DNA of 64,000 bases from Nocardia ninae NBRC 108245. GTDB lineage: Bacteria; Actinomycetota; Actinomycetes; Mycobacteriales; Mycobacteriaceae. Below, piece by piece: positions 9,897 through 18,340 of the stretch. The DNA lies in contig NZ_BJXA01000024.1 of assembly GCF_007990755.1 (NCBI RefSeq), forward strand, positions 50,722 through 114,721. Reading direction: 5' to 3'. The position numbers and the translations under genes were made by a program. The notes under the pieces were generated by a model. It was not told where the DNA came from and did not search any database. It was given only the letters and a program-made list of their open reading frames with translations. How positions within the stretch are numbered: the first letter of the stretch is position 1; every line of letters begins with the position of its first letter.

Positions 9897-9918
9897 ACCC
9901 TAGCACTGTCTGGGACAG
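9897..9918 (-). promoter_or_regulatory. Operator CTGTC-N3-GACAG with -10-like TAGGGT, for the DoxX-like gene
   Basis: The site CTGTCTGGGACAG (9906-9918) has perfect 5-bp inverted arms around TGG. Read on the minus strand it is followed after three bases by TAGGGT (9902-9897). The same arrangement recurs at 11521, 12427 and 14479. The spacing places the palindrome between the -35 and -10 regions, where a bound regulator would block transcription. Confidence 0.65.
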
Positions 9919-9964
9919 CATGTCTCGGTAGGTGTCGTACCTTGCCCGTGGGGGACGGCCCGGC

Positions 9965-11455
9965 TCAGCCGACCGACATCTGGCGATTCGCGGCCTGGGC
10001 CCGCTGCTCGCGGACTGCGGCCAAGTCCACCGGCCGGTCCGGGTCGGGATCCTCGAGCGTGCCGAGCGCCTCGGCCAGCATCGGCATCCAGCGCAGGATC
10101 TCCTCGCGGTACGGCCCCTCCGTCTCCAGCTGGCTCAGCACCCCGACCAGCGTGAGCGCGGCCCGCGCGAACGGCGTGAAGTAGGCGGGCATCGTCATCT
10201 CGCGCACCACATTCGACAGCCGCGGATTGGTGGTGCGCAGCACCTGTTTGCGCAGCCACGGCGTCGTCATCCGATAGGTTGCGTGCTTGAACGGCTCACT
10301 GCACGGTTCGACAACGGCGTAGAGCGCGTCGCTGTCGAACGCGCGTCCGAAGGTAACGAAGCCGTGCCGCCGGGTCGCCGCTTCCAGCTGCTCGGGTCCG
10401 CCGCCGGTGAAGAAGGCCTTGCAGTAGTCGATCGCCAGTTCCTCGAAACCCTCGGGCGGCCAGGCACAGCAGGCCCCGAAGTCGACCACGCCGAGCCGTC
10501 CGTCGGGCAGTACGCGGAAGTTGCCGGGATGCGGATCGGCATAGAGCAGCCCGTGCCGTCCCCAGCCGGAGGTGACGAAACGAACCATGAGCATGCCGAC
10601 CCGATCGCGCTCGTCCTGCGCGCCGGTGGCCACGATCCTGGTGAGCGGGGTGCCCTCGACCCACTCGGTGATCAGCACGTCGCCGCACTGCGCGACCACC
10701 TCGGGGACGTAGAAGTCCGGGTCGTCCGCGTAGGCCACGGCGAAGGCGCGCTGATACTCGGCCTCGGCCGCGTAGTCCAGTTCCTCCCGGACGCAGTCGC
10801 AGATCGCCTCGGTGACCGCCTTGACGTCGGCGCCGGGCAGGAAGACGGTGGCCAGATGCGAGATCCGGCGCAGCTGCTCCAGATCGCCCTCCACCGCCTG
10901 GCGGCCGCCGGGGTACATCACCTTGACCGCGACCGCCCTGCCGTCGTGCCACACCGCGCGGTGTACCTGGCCGAGCGAGGCCGCGGCCGCCCGTCGATCG
11001 TCGAATTCCCGGAAGCTGTCGCGCCAGTCCGCACCCATGCTGGCCGCGATGGCCTCGTGCACCGTCCGCGGCAGCATGGCGGGGGCCGCGTCCTGCAGCT
11101 GGCTCAGCGCGATCCGATACGGCTCGGCGAGCTCCGGCGGCAGCGCCAGTTCGTAAATCGCAAGCAGCTGACCGAGTTTCGCGGCGCAGCCCTTCAACTC
11201 GCCGAGCACCTCGAACATGTGCTGGGCGGTGCGCAATTGGATGTCTCGATTGACTTCTTCGGACGATCTGCCGAGGGCGCGTTTACCGACGCCCGCGGCC
11301 TGCCGACCGGCGAAGGCCAAGGGCAGTGCGGCGAGCTTCGCATTGCGAACAGCGGTGCGAACTGGGGGTTTGCCGTCGGACCTCGACGCGAAAAGGCGCG
11401 AGCGCTTGCTCGTTGAACCCTCGTCTGAACTGTCGCCGCTGCGCCGGATCGCCAT
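9965..11455 (-). CDS. ABC1/UbiB (AarF)-family atypical kinase, copy 1
   Basis: A 496-residue member of the ABC1/ADCK/UbiB family, atypical protein-kinase-like ATPases linked to isoprenoid lipid and quinone metabolism. Hallmarks: the KxGQ motif AAKLGQLLA (91-99), the Ala-rich nucleotide loop RAAAASLGQVHRA (155-167) replacing a Gly-rich loop, VAVKV with the ATP-contacting Lys178, DPHPGN (307-312) and VVDFGA with DFG (325-327). All catalytic residues are present. No C-terminal membrane anchor is evident. It is transcribed divergently from the GntR gene through two palindromes. A second family member lies at 12476. The target lipid or protein is unknown. Confidence 0.88.
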   Translation of the reverse strand: MAIRRSGDSSDEGSTSKRSRLFASRSDGKPPVRTAVRNAKLAALPLAFAGRQAAGVGKRALGRSSEEVNRDIQLRTAQHMFEVLGELKGCAAKLGQLLAIYELALPPELAEPYRIALSQLQDAAPAMLPRTVHEAIAASMGADWRDSFREFDDRRAAAASLGQVHRAVWHDGRAVAVKVMYPGGRQAVEGDLEQLRRISHLATVFLPGADVKAVTEAICDCVREELDYAAEAEYQRAFAVAYADDPDFYVPEVVAQCGDVLITEWVEGTPLTRIVATGAQDERDRVGMLMVRFVTSGWGRHGLLYADPHPGNFRVLPDGRLGVVDFGACCAWPPEGFEELAIDYCKAFFTGGGPEQLEAATRRHGFVTFGRAFDSDALYAVVEPCSEPFKHATYRMTTPWLRKQVLRTTNPRLSNVVREMTMPAYFTPFARAALTLVGVLSQLETEGPYREEILRWMPMLAEALGTLEDPDPDRPVDLAAVREQRAQAANRQMSVG

Positions 11456-11496
11456 GACTCACCTCACACTGTGCGCCGACCAGTGTTACACACGTG

Positions 11497-11533
11497 CAGT
11501 CTGGCACAGTAGGCCTTAGACTGTCTGGGACGT
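11497..11533. promoter_or_regulatory. Two tandem operators in the divergent ABC1-1/GntR promoter
   Basis: CTGTCTGGGACGT (11521-11533) and CAGTCTGGCACAG (11497-11509) match the local palindrome CTGTC-N3-GACAG with one or two mismatched arm bases. Their centres are 24 bp apart. On the minus strand the first is followed two bases later by TAAGGC, a -10-like hexamer for the kinase gene. A further partial copy, GGATCCCAGACGG (11565-11577), overlaps the first codons of the GntR gene. Autoregulation is therefore likely. Confidence 0.65.
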
Positions 11534-11561
11534 ATTCGAACGTAGTCGAAAGGTGACTTCG

Positions 11562-12338
11562 ATGGGATCCCAGACGGTAGTCGCCGACGTTGCCGATGAG
11601 TTGGCACGCCGGGTTGCCGCGGGGGAGTATCAGCCGGGGGATCTCATGCCGTCCGTGCGGCAGGTGGCCGAGGAGTTCGACATGAACCGGGCGACCGCGC
11701 AGCTGACGCTGGGACGGCTGGAGACGAACGGATTCGTCGAGGCGCGCCGCGGCAAGGGTTTCACCATCCGCGATGTCCGCGAGGCCGGTGGCGTCGATGT
11801 GTATCGGCAGCTGTTCCGGTTCTCGATTCCGATGCCAGACGTCGCGACCGAGATGTTCCGCGACATCGTCGATGTCGAGCGCGGCATCGTGATGGAGACG
11901 CTGCTCGCCTACACCGGCAGCGAGCAGGCGATCGATCAGACCGTCCTCAAGGCGGAGATCGACAAGCTGGAAGCCATTGCCCGCCAGGATGATCCGGACC
12001 TGCGCCAGATTCTGGCCATCGAGGTCGGGCTGGTCCGCAGGCTGCTCACGGCGCTCGGGCTCACCATGCAGCGGGCCATCATGAACTCGGTCGGCGAGAT
12101 GGTGCTCGAGGTGCCGGAGGCGGTCGAGGCGTTCTTCGCGGGCGCACCGGATCTGCACGTGCTGGTCTGGCGGGCGCTCGCGGCGGTGTGGGACTCCGGT
12201 TCCGGGCCGTCCGACGCGCAGGTCGCGCTGTTCGAGGATCTGTTCGGGATGTACCACGAGCGGGTGATCCTGCGCTTCGACGAGCTGGTGGGCGCGGCGC
12301 ACGGGCACGCCGACAACGGGCACGCGGCGACCGCCTGA
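11562..12338 (+). CDS. GntR-family transcriptional regulator
   Basis: A 258-residue GntR protein. The N-terminal winged helix spans about residues 5-72 (VADELARRVAAGEYQPGDLMPSVRQVAEEFDMNR begins it; then LGRLETNGFVEARRGKGF). The C-terminal part is all-helical (VERGIVMETLLAYTG, IDKLEAIARQDDPDLRQ) and FCD-like in style but divergent. ATG 11562 was preferred over GTG 11553 because AAGGTG lies eight bases upstream. Repeated palindromes lie at its own promoter and at four neighbouring promoters, so it is the best candidate for the factor that binds them. The effector is unknown. Confidence 0.85.
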   Translation: MGSQTVVADVADELARRVAAGEYQPGDLMPSVRQVAEEFDMNRATAQLTLGRLETNGFVEARRGKGFTIRDVREAGGVDVYRQLFRFSIPMPDVATEMFRDIVDVERGIVMETLLAYTGSEQAIDQTVLKAEIDKLEAIARQDDPDLRQILAIEVGLVRRLLTALGLTMQRAIMNSVGEMVLEVPEAVEAFFAGAPDLHVLVWRALAAVWDSGSGPSDAQVALFEDLFGMYHERVILRFDELVGAAHGHADNGHAATA

Positions 12339-12426
12339 CGGCGTCTTCCCCGCCCGCAGTCCCGATCTCCCTTGCTGTTCCGCCCGGCCGATGCGACTCG
12401 TGCGGCCGTATTGCCCCATTGCCTCA

Positions 12427-12447
12427 CTGTCCCAGACGGAATAGGGT
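12427..12447 (+). promoter_or_regulatory. Operator plus -10-like TAGGGT upstream of ABC1 kinase copy 2
   Basis: CTGTCCCAGACGG (12427-12439) is the shared palindrome with one arm mismatch. It is followed by TAGGGT (12442-12447), 28 bases before the start codon. The layout copies that at 9897-9918 on the opposite strand. Confidence 0.65.
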
Positions 12448-12475
12448 AAAGGGCACGCAACGAAGCGAGGGAAAC

Positions 12476-13813
12476 ATGGCAGGCAGCAGGCGTAAGGGCT
12501 TGGCGCGGTCGGCGAAGTTGGCCGGCCTGCCGATGAGCATCATGGCCCGCCGGGTCACCGCGACCGGGCGCGCGATGATGACCGGCGCATCGCGCGACGA
12601 ACTCGACGACGAGCTCATCGACAAGGCCGCCGACCAGATGTTTGCTGTACTCGGCGAACTCAAGGGCGGCGCGATGAAACTCGGCCAAGCACTGAGCGTG
12701 GCTGAGGCCAGCATTCCGCCCCGCTTCGCCGACCGCTACCGCGACGCGCTCACCAAGCTCCAGTCGCAGGCGCCGCCCATGCCGACCAGCGCTGTGCATC
12801 GGATGCTCGCCGAACAACTCGGCTCCCGCTGGCGCGAACGCTTCACCGAGTTCGATGACAAGCCGGTCGCCGCGGCCAGCATCGGGCAGGTGCACCGCGC
12901 CGTCTGGCGCGACGGCCGCACCGTCGCGGTGAAGGTGCAGTACCCGGGCGCCGACACGGCCCTGATGTCGGACTTGAAAATGCTCCAGATGTTCTCCGGC
13001 GCTTTCGGTCTCATGATGCCGGGCGCGGACACCAAGGCACTGATCGCGGAGTTCATCGACCGCACCGCCGACGAGCTCGACTACCGGATCGAGGCCGATC
13101 ACCAGCGGCGCTTCGCCAAGGTCTTCGCCGGTGACCCGGACTTCCAGATCCCCAGGGTGATCGCCAGCGCACCGAAAGTGCTTGTCTCGGAATGGATGCA
13201 GGCCACTCCGCTCTCAGCGATCATCGCCGACGGCACCAAACAGCAGCGCGATCGAGCGGGCCGGCTGCTCGTCGAATTCTCGCTGTCCTCGCCGGTCCGG
13301 GCCGGGTACCTGCATTGCGATCCGCATCCGGGTAACTTCCAGCTGCTCGACGACGGGCGTCTCGGGATCATCGACTTCGGCGCGTCCATCGCACTGCCGG
13401 AGGGCATTCCGTCGGTGATCGGCGAGCTGGCTCGCTGTGCGGTGCGCGAAGACTACGGACAGTTGGCGATCGTGCTGCGCGACAACGGTTTCGTACGGCC
13501 GGGCCACGCGCTGGAGCTCGGCCCGATCGAGCGACTGGTGGCGCCGATCGTGGCGCAGATCAGCGGCGAGAGCGTGCACATCAGCCGAGAACTGTTGCAG
13601 GGGCACACCGCTCGCGCGCTGGACATGAAGAATGTGTCGCTGGCCAACACCAGGGCGGTCAAGGCGCCCGCCGAGATTCCGGAGCTGGCCATGCTCGGCC
13701 GGGTCTTCGCCGGCGTCGTCGGGGTGTGCGCCCAGCTCGACGCGGAAGGACCGTTCGTCGAGCTGGTCGCGCGCTGGCTGCCCGGTTTCGGCGAGGACGG
13801 AGCCGCGGCCTGA
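12476..13813 (+). CDS. ABC1/UbiB (AarF)-family atypical kinase, copy 2
   Basis: A 445-residue paralogue of the kinase at 9965. Motifs: KxGQ in GGAMKLGQALS (64-74), the Ala-rich loop VAAASIGQVHRA (131-142), VAVKV with Lys153, DPHPGN (282-287) and DFG (300-302). It is shorter at the N-terminus than copy 1. ATG 12476 follows GAGGGA by four bases and the upstream operator. An open frame reaching back to 12188 overlaps the GntR gene and is not used. Both kinases look active and face outward from the regulator, which suggests a matched pair acting in one process. Confidence 0.87.
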   Translation: MAGSRRKGLARSAKLAGLPMSIMARRVTATGRAMMTGASRDELDDELIDKAADQMFAVLGELKGGAMKLGQALSVAEASIPPRFADRYRDALTKLQSQAPPMPTSAVHRMLAEQLGSRWRERFTEFDDKPVAAASIGQVHRAVWRDGRTVAVKVQYPGADTALMSDLKMLQMFSGAFGLMMPGADTKALIAEFIDRTADELDYRIEADHQRRFAKVFAGDPDFQIPRVIASAPKVLVSEWMQATPLSAIIADGTKQQRDRAGRLLVEFSLSSPVRAGYLHCDPHPGNFQLLDDGRLGIIDFGASIALPEGIPSVIGELARCAVREDYGQLAIVLRDNGFVRPGHALELGPIERLVAPIVAQISGESVHISRELLQGHTARALDMKNVSLANTRAVKAPAEIPELAMLGRVFAGVVGVCAQLDAEGPFVELVARWLPGFGEDGAAA

Positions 13814-13817
13814 TCGC

Positions 13818-14411
13818 TCAGAGGCGACTGGCGAGCCCGCGCAGACTCCATCGCGCGAACGGCCGGGCCAGCGGCGCGAAGAGCTGATACGGAAGCAGCC
13901 AGCTGAGGCGCGGCTGTGCGGCCAGCGTCCAGGTGAGGGTGGTCGCGCCGGAATCCGTTGCGCTGAGCACGTATTCCTCGGCGATCGACTTGACGGCGAA
14001 CGGCACCGAGGAGGTGGTCGCGGTCAGCGCGAGCCGGTGCCCCTCTTCCCTGGCGACGACCTGTTCGGCACCGGCTACCAGAAAGCCGTCGAAGACGCGG
14101 GTGGCGCCGACGCCGCGGTCCTGGTCGGGGTAGCGCATGCCGTTGATCAGCGGCAGCCAGGAGAAGAACCCGTTGGTGTCGAGGGCGGCCCAGACACGCT
14201 CCGGTGACGCGTCGAAAGTGTGCGCGGCGGTGACCACGAAGCCTGCTTTCTTCGCCACGAAGCGCTCGAGTTTGTCGGCGCGCACCGGCGTGAGCGAGCT
14301 GCCGCCACCGGCGAGCACGGCCTTGGCCGAGCGTCGCAACCCGATCAGCACGGCCACTCCGGCGAGACCGAGGACGAGCAAGATGGCGGCGGCAATAATC
14401 CAGGGCGTCAT
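13818..14411 (-). CDS. SRPBCC (START-like) protein with N-terminal membrane anchor
   Basis: A 197-residue protein. Residues 3-27 form a membrane anchor (IIAAAILLVLGLAGVAVLIGL). The rest is a polyketide-cyclase/SRPBCC domain, starting VTAAHTFDASPERVWAALDT and ending near TLTWTLAAQPRLSWLLP. Such domains bind lipophilic ligands in a deep pocket. ATG 14411 follows GAGGAG by eight bases. The promoter carries the same palindrome as the ABC1-kinase genes, so a joint role with these lipid-linked kinases is plausible. The last codons nearly abut the convergent kinase gene. Confidence 0.78.
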   Translation of the reverse strand: MTPWIIAAAILLVLGLAGVAVLIGLRRSAKAVLAGGGSSLTPVRADKLERFVAKKAGFVVTAAHTFDASPERVWAALDTNGFFSWLPLINGMRYPDQDRGVGATRVFDGFLVAGAEQVVAREEGHRLALTATTSSVPFAVKSIAEEYVLSATDSGATTLTWTLAAQPRLSWLLPYQLFAPLARPFARWSLRGLASRL

Positions 14412-14470
14412 GGGGATACTCCTCGTGCTGCTACTGCGGTGATCGACGGCGCGGCAGCCGACGCTCGCGA

Positions 14471-14491
14471 AGTCTACACTGTCTGAGACGG
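14471..14491 (-). promoter_or_regulatory. Operator plus -10-like TAGACT between SRPBCC and DUF5996 genes
   Basis: CTGTCTGAGACGG (14479-14491) is the local palindrome with one arm mismatch. On the minus strand it is followed after two bases by TAGACT (14476-14471), giving a promoter for the SRPBCC gene. The divergent DUF5996 gene begins 43 bases away and could be co-controlled. Confidence 0.6.
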
Positions 14492-14534
14492 TCAACTGAA
14501 GGGGTGGCTGACGCGACGGCGTACCGTTTTCTGC

Positions 14535-15497
14535 ATGACCGTGCCATTCGAGCCGTTGCCCGCGATTCCGCTGGACTCTTGGCGGCCGACCAAGGAGACA
14601 CTGCACCGCTTCGCCCAGATCGTCGGCAAGGTGGCGCTGGCCAAGGGCGTCCGGCGCAACCACTGGTGGCACATGACCTACCGGCTCACCGCGCGCGGCT
14701 GGACCACCGTCCCGCTCGGGTCTGCCCGCAACGGGCCGGTCTTCACCTGCGCGTTCGACTTCTTCGATCATGTGCTGCGCATCGCCACCGATCAGGGCAC
14801 CCAGGTCGAGATCGATCTCGTCGACCAGTCGGTGGCCACCTTCTACGGCGCGGTGCGCAACGGTCTGCGCGACTTGGACGTGGATGTCGTGCTGGCGCAC
14901 CCGAATCCGTTCGACCTACCGGACGCGCACCGGCCGTTCGAGGACGACGACGAACACCGTGACTACGATCCGGACAAGGCGCGCCACGCTTTTCAGGTGC
15001 AGAGTCAGGTCGGCCGGGTACTCGAGGAGTTCAGCGCGACCTTCTCCGGAAAGATCAGCCCGGTCCAATTGTTCTGGCACACCTTCGATATCGCGGTGCA
15101 GCGGTTCTCGCCGCAGCACATCGAGCTGCCCGACACGGTGGACCCGGTGACCCGCGAGGCGTACTCGCGCGAGGTGATCAGCTCCGGCTTCTGGTTCGGC
15201 GACGACAAAGTGCCGGAGCCGACGTTCTACTCCTACACCGCACCCGAGCCCGCCGGACTGGCCGACCGTGCGCTGACCCCCGCCGGTGCCCACTGGATCA
15301 CCGCGGGCGCGGGCCACTCGGCGTACTACCCGTACGACGCCGCCCGTCAGACCGCCGACCCGGTCGGCGCCGCGCTCGAGTTCTTCCAGTCCGTCTACGC
15401 CAACGGGGCCGAGCTGGCCGGGTGGGATACCGACCAGCTCGCCTGCGCGGGCGGCATCACCGACCCGGTGTTGCGCGAAAAAGGCTGGCTGGAGTGA
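14535..15497 (+). CDS. DUF5996 family protein
   Basis: A 320-residue protein of uncharacterised family DUF5996. Recognisable features are the N-terminal block LDSWRPTKETLHRFAQIVGKV, RRNHWWHMTYRLTARG, a repeated FWHTFD-type segment (VQLFWHTFDIAVQRFS), and a C-terminal part rich in Tyr/Trp (PTFYSYTAPEPAGL, WITAGAGHSAYYPYD). No signal peptide or membrane segment is seen. The function is unknown; conserved aromatics and His would suit an enzyme or binding fold. The start has no strong ribosome site. It is divergent from the SRPBCC gene across an operator of the local regulon. Confidence 0.72.
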   Translation: MTVPFEPLPAIPLDSWRPTKETLHRFAQIVGKVALAKGVRRNHWWHMTYRLTARGWTTVPLGSARNGPVFTCAFDFFDHVLRIATDQGTQVEIDLVDQSVATFYGAVRNGLRDLDVDVVLAHPNPFDLPDAHRPFEDDDEHRDYDPDKARHAFQVQSQVGRVLEEFSATFSGKISPVQLFWHTFDIAVQRFSPQHIELPDTVDPVTREAYSREVISSGFWFGDDKVPEPTFYSYTAPEPAGLADRALTPAGAHWITAGAGHSAYYPYDAARQTADPVGAALEFFQSVYANGAELAGWDTDQLACAGGITDPVLREKGWLE

Positions 15498-16622
15498 CTA
15501 CAGTCCGCCGTTGAGTTTGTTGAGCCGGTCGCAGGATTCGACGTACTCCTGGATCAGCCGATTCACCACGTCGGCGGAGCGCTCGACCTTGGTCATCATG
15601 CCGACCACCTGACCGACCGGATTGAAGTTCACGTCCTTGGCCGCCTCCGGGTAGCGGTGCCCGCGCTTGACGCCGTCCAGCGCCACCATCATCTGTAGCG
15701 GCATGGGCAGCGGGTCGGGGGTGTCGGCCTGCTCCCAGGCGTCGGTCCAGTCGTTGCGCAGCATGCGGCACGGCTTGCCGGTCCACGCCCGCGAGCGCAC
15801 GGTGTCGTGGCTGGACGCGTCGATGTAGGTCTGCATCTGCGCGGGCGGCACATTGGCCTCCTCGACGGTCAGCCACAGCGAACCGGTCCACGCGCCCGCC
15901 GCGCCCATCGCCATGGCGGCGGCGACCTGGCGGCCGTTGCCGATGCCGCCCGCCGCGAGCACCGGTAGGTCGCCGACGGCGTCGATCACCTGCGGCCACA
16001 GCACCAGCGAGGAGATCTCGCCGCAGTGCCCGCCGCCCTCGGTGCCCTGGCAGACGACGAAGTCCAGGCCCGCGTTCTTGTGATTGAGCGCGTGTTTCAC
16101 CGAGCCGCACAGCGCGCCGATGAGCCTGCCGGAGTCCTGTACCTGCTTGATCACGTCGTCGGGCGGGGTGCCCAGCGCGTTGGCGACCAGCTTGGCCTTC
16201 GGGTGCCGCAGGATCACCTCCACCTGCGGGGCCGCGGTGGTCGCGGTCCAGCCGAGCAGCTGGTTGTGCCGCTCGCCGTCGGGCAGCGCGGGCACGCCGT
16301 GGTCGGCCAGGATCTTCTCGGCGAAATCCCGGTGGCCGTTCGGAACCAGTTCCGCCAGTTTGGCTTCCAGCTCTTCGGGGGACAGGCCATCGATGCCCTG
16401 GCCCTCGTACTTGCTCGGAATCACCAGGTCGACGCCGTACACGCCGTGCACGTGCTCGTCCAGCCAGGCCAGCTCGACCTCGAGCTCCTCGGCGGTGAAG
16501 CCGACCGCACCGAGCACGCCGAGCCCGCCGGCATTGCTGACCGCGGCCGCCACGTCGCGGCAGTGGGTGAACGCGAAGATGGGGAATTCGATCCCGAGCC
16601 GTTCGCAGATTTCGGTACGCAT
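15498..16622 (-). CDS. NAD(P)H-dependent flavin oxidoreductase (nitronate monooxygenase family)
   Basis: A 374-residue TIM-barrel FMN protein, longer than the family member at 795. Visible motifs: FPIFAFTHCRDVAAAVSNAG, FVVCQGTEGGGHCGEISS, and the phosphate loop VLAAGGIGNGRQVAAAMAMGA. The HPIVQGGM block of true nitronate monooxygenases is replaced by FPIFAFTHC. This branch includes oxidoreductases of actinobacterial steroid catabolism such as IpdC, but I cannot assign that role. Two KstR-like boxes in its upstream region support a link to sterol or lipid breakdown. ATG 16622 has GGGAG about 12 bases upstream. Confidence 0.78.
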   Translation of the reverse strand: MRTEICERLGIEFPIFAFTHCRDVAAAVSNAGGLGVLGAVGFTAEELEVELAWLDEHVHGVYGVDLVIPSKYEGQGIDGLSPEELEAKLAELVPNGHRDFAEKILADHGVPALPDGERHNQLLGWTATTAAPQVEVILRHPKAKLVANALGTPPDDVIKQVQDSGRLIGALCGSVKHALNHKNAGLDFVVCQGTEGGGHCGEISSLVLWPQVIDAVGDLPVLAAGGIGNGRQVAAAMAMGAAGAWTGSLWLTVEEANVPPAQMQTYIDASSHDTVRSRAWTGKPCRMLRNDWTDAWEQADTPDPLPMPLQMMVALDGVKRGHRYPEAAKDVNFNPVGQVVGMMTKVERSADVVNRLIQEYVESCDRLNKLNGGL

Positions 16623-16679
16623 GGCGTGCTGGTCTCCCTCACTGCTCCGCCGCCGCGAACGACGAGCTGCAGCTTGTCC

Positions 16680-16693
16680 TAGAACGAGTTACA
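16680..16693 (-). promoter_or_regulatory. KstR-like operator TAGAACGAGTTACA
   Basis: The 14-mer matches every defined position of the published KstR consensus TNNAACNNGTTNNA (mycobacterial and rhodococcal cholesterol repressor). It lies 58 bases upstream of the flavin oxidoreductase start. Other TetR repressors bind similar AAC-N2-GTT boxes, so the identity of the factor is inferred. Confidence 0.5.
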
Positions 16694-16816
16694 TAGTTGT
16701 CCGCGGTGCTCGTCAGCTCACGCTCGAACTCAGACGCGTCGAATCGGCCGCGAGCCGCAGCGATCGCCATGACACGGCCGCGGCTTCCTCGACTGGTCTG
16801 TGCACCATCGTCTGAC

Positions 16817-16830
16817 AGTAACACGTTCTA
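16817..16830 (-). promoter_or_regulatory. Second KstR-like box upstream of the flavin oxidoreductase
   Basis: AGTAACACGTTCTA (TAGAACGTGTTACT on the minus strand) keeps the AAC-N2-GTT core and one of the two outer positions of the KstR consensus. It lies between the end of the WS/DGAT gene and the flavin oxidoreductase, 124 bases from the perfect box. Confidence 0.4.
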
Positions 16831-16851
16831 GTTTTGCTCGGCAGACCTCTT

Positions 16852-18207
16852 TCAAACGGCGGCTTCCTCCAGCGCGGTCAGCGCGTCTTCGAGGTGGTCG
16901 AGCAGGCGGGGGAGTTCCGGCACGCTGCGCCGGCAGCCGACCAGACCGAAGTCGAGATTGTCCGCGTTGGTGGTCAGCGTGATGTTCACCGCCTGGCCGT
17001 CGAACGGGATGGACATCGGGTAGGTGGCGTCGAGGCGAGCACCGTTCCAGTACATGGGTTCGCGGGGGCCCGGCACGTTCGAGATGACGATATTGAACGG
17101 CGGATTGGTCAGCGGGACGAGGCCGGGCAGCAGGCTGAGCGCGATCGGGCTGACCATCAGCGCGGACAACGCCATCGTCTGCAGGTTCGACAGCGAGCCG
17201 TACACCTCCTTGCTCTTGCGCATCGACTCGCTCACCACCCGCAGCCGTTCCAGCGGATCGGCGACGTCGGTGCCGAGGTTGCACAGCGCCGCGCCGACCT
17301 TCACACCATTGGTCTCCACGTCGTCCGCGCTGCGCAGCGACATCGGCACCATGGCGATCAACGGCTTGTCGGGCAACTCGTCTCGCTCCGCGAGGTAGGC
17401 GCGCAGCGCACCGGCGGACATGCTCAGCACCACGTCGTTGATGGTCGACCCGGTGGCCTTCTTCACCTGCTTGATCCGCTCCAGCGGCCAGGACCGGACC
17501 ACGGTGCGGCGGGCGCCGCCGATCGGCACGTTGAACATGGTGCGCGGCGCCTCGAAGGGCATGGTCAGCTGCTGCTGGACCAGGACCGAGCGTGCGGTCC
17601 GCAGCAGGGCGGGTCCGGATGCGGCCGCCGACAACAGGTTTCGGGCCGCGCCACGCAGCCCGTTGCTCGACTCGGCGGCGGGCTCGCGCGGCGTCCTCGG
17701 CAGGTTCCACGGGACCTTGGCCGCGGTCGCGGCCGGGTCGTTCGTCAAGGTCCGCTGGATGACGCGTTGTGCGGAGACGCCGTCGATCAGGGCGTGATGC
17801 ATTTTCGAGTAGACGGCGAAGCGGCCGTCGGCCAAGCCCTCGATGAGGTAGATCTCCCACAGCGGGCGGTGCCGGTCGAGCAGGGTGCTGTGCAACCCGG
17901 ACGCGAGCTCGACCAGCTGGTCCAGCCGGCCGGGGCGCGGCACCGCGAGGCGGCGCACGTGGTATTCGAGTTCGACGTCGTCGGCTTTGGTCCAGGCCAG
18001 CTGCGGTGCGCCGAACAGGGTGGCCGGATGCTTACGGAAGGTCGAGTCGATGTCCTTGCACGCCAGCAACTTCTCGTGCGTCAGCCGGGCGAAGTCCGGC
18101 CCGGCGTCCTCGGGCGCCTCGAAGAGTTGCAGCGAGCCGACATGCATCGGGTGTTCGCGGGATTCGGCGAGGAGGAAGACGGCATCAATCGGTGCGATGA
18201 GGTCCAT
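16852..18207 (-). CDS. WS/DGAT-family wax ester synthase / diacylglycerol acyltransferase
   Basis: A 451-residue acyltransferase that esterifies acyl-CoA to diacylglycerol or fatty alcohol to make storage lipid. It starts MDLIAPIDAVFLLAE and carries the catalytic HHxxxDG motif in MHHALIDGVSAQ (residues 137-143). Further family blocks are NDVVLSMSAGALRAYL and FNIVISNVPGPREPMYWNGARL. ATG 18207 was chosen because the family begins at this Met and a GGGGG lies about ten bases upstream. An extension to 18258 is unlikely. Nocardia and relatives usually encode several such paralogues. The gene probably contributes to triacylglycerol accumulation. Confidence 0.88.
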   Translation of the reverse strand: MDLIAPIDAVFLLAESREHPMHVGSLQLFEAPEDAGPDFARLTHEKLLACKDIDSTFRKHPATLFGAPQLAWTKADDVELEYHVRRLAVPRPGRLDQLVELASGLHSTLLDRHRPLWEIYLIEGLADGRFAVYSKMHHALIDGVSAQRVIQRTLTNDPAATAAKVPWNLPRTPREPAAESSNGLRGAARNLLSAAASGPALLRTARSVLVQQQLTMPFEAPRTMFNVPIGGARRTVVRSWPLERIKQVKKATGSTINDVVLSMSAGALRAYLAERDELPDKPLIAMVPMSLRSADDVETNGVKVGAALCNLGTDVADPLERLRVVSESMRKSKEVYGSLSNLQTMALSALMVSPIALSLLPGLVPLTNPPFNIVISNVPGPREPMYWNGARLDATYPMSIPFDGQAVNITLTTNADNLDFGLVGCRRSVPELPRLLDHLEDALTALEEAAV

Positions 18208-18340
18208 GGTGTGGTCGCCCCCTGACGACAGTGGTGTGGTTGCAAACGAATCGACCACGTTGTCGGGCGGGCCCGCGCGCAGCCATGAATCCTGCGCGAC
18301 ACCACCAACTTACCTGGTCCGGACGGTAGCCGCCCGGTCT

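Noticed and set aside
16639-16824. Small gene between the flavin oxidoreductase and WS/DGAT genes
   Set aside because: The 61-codon minus-strand frame has no ribosome site or recognisable sequence, and the region holds KstR-like boxes; a promoter region is more likely.
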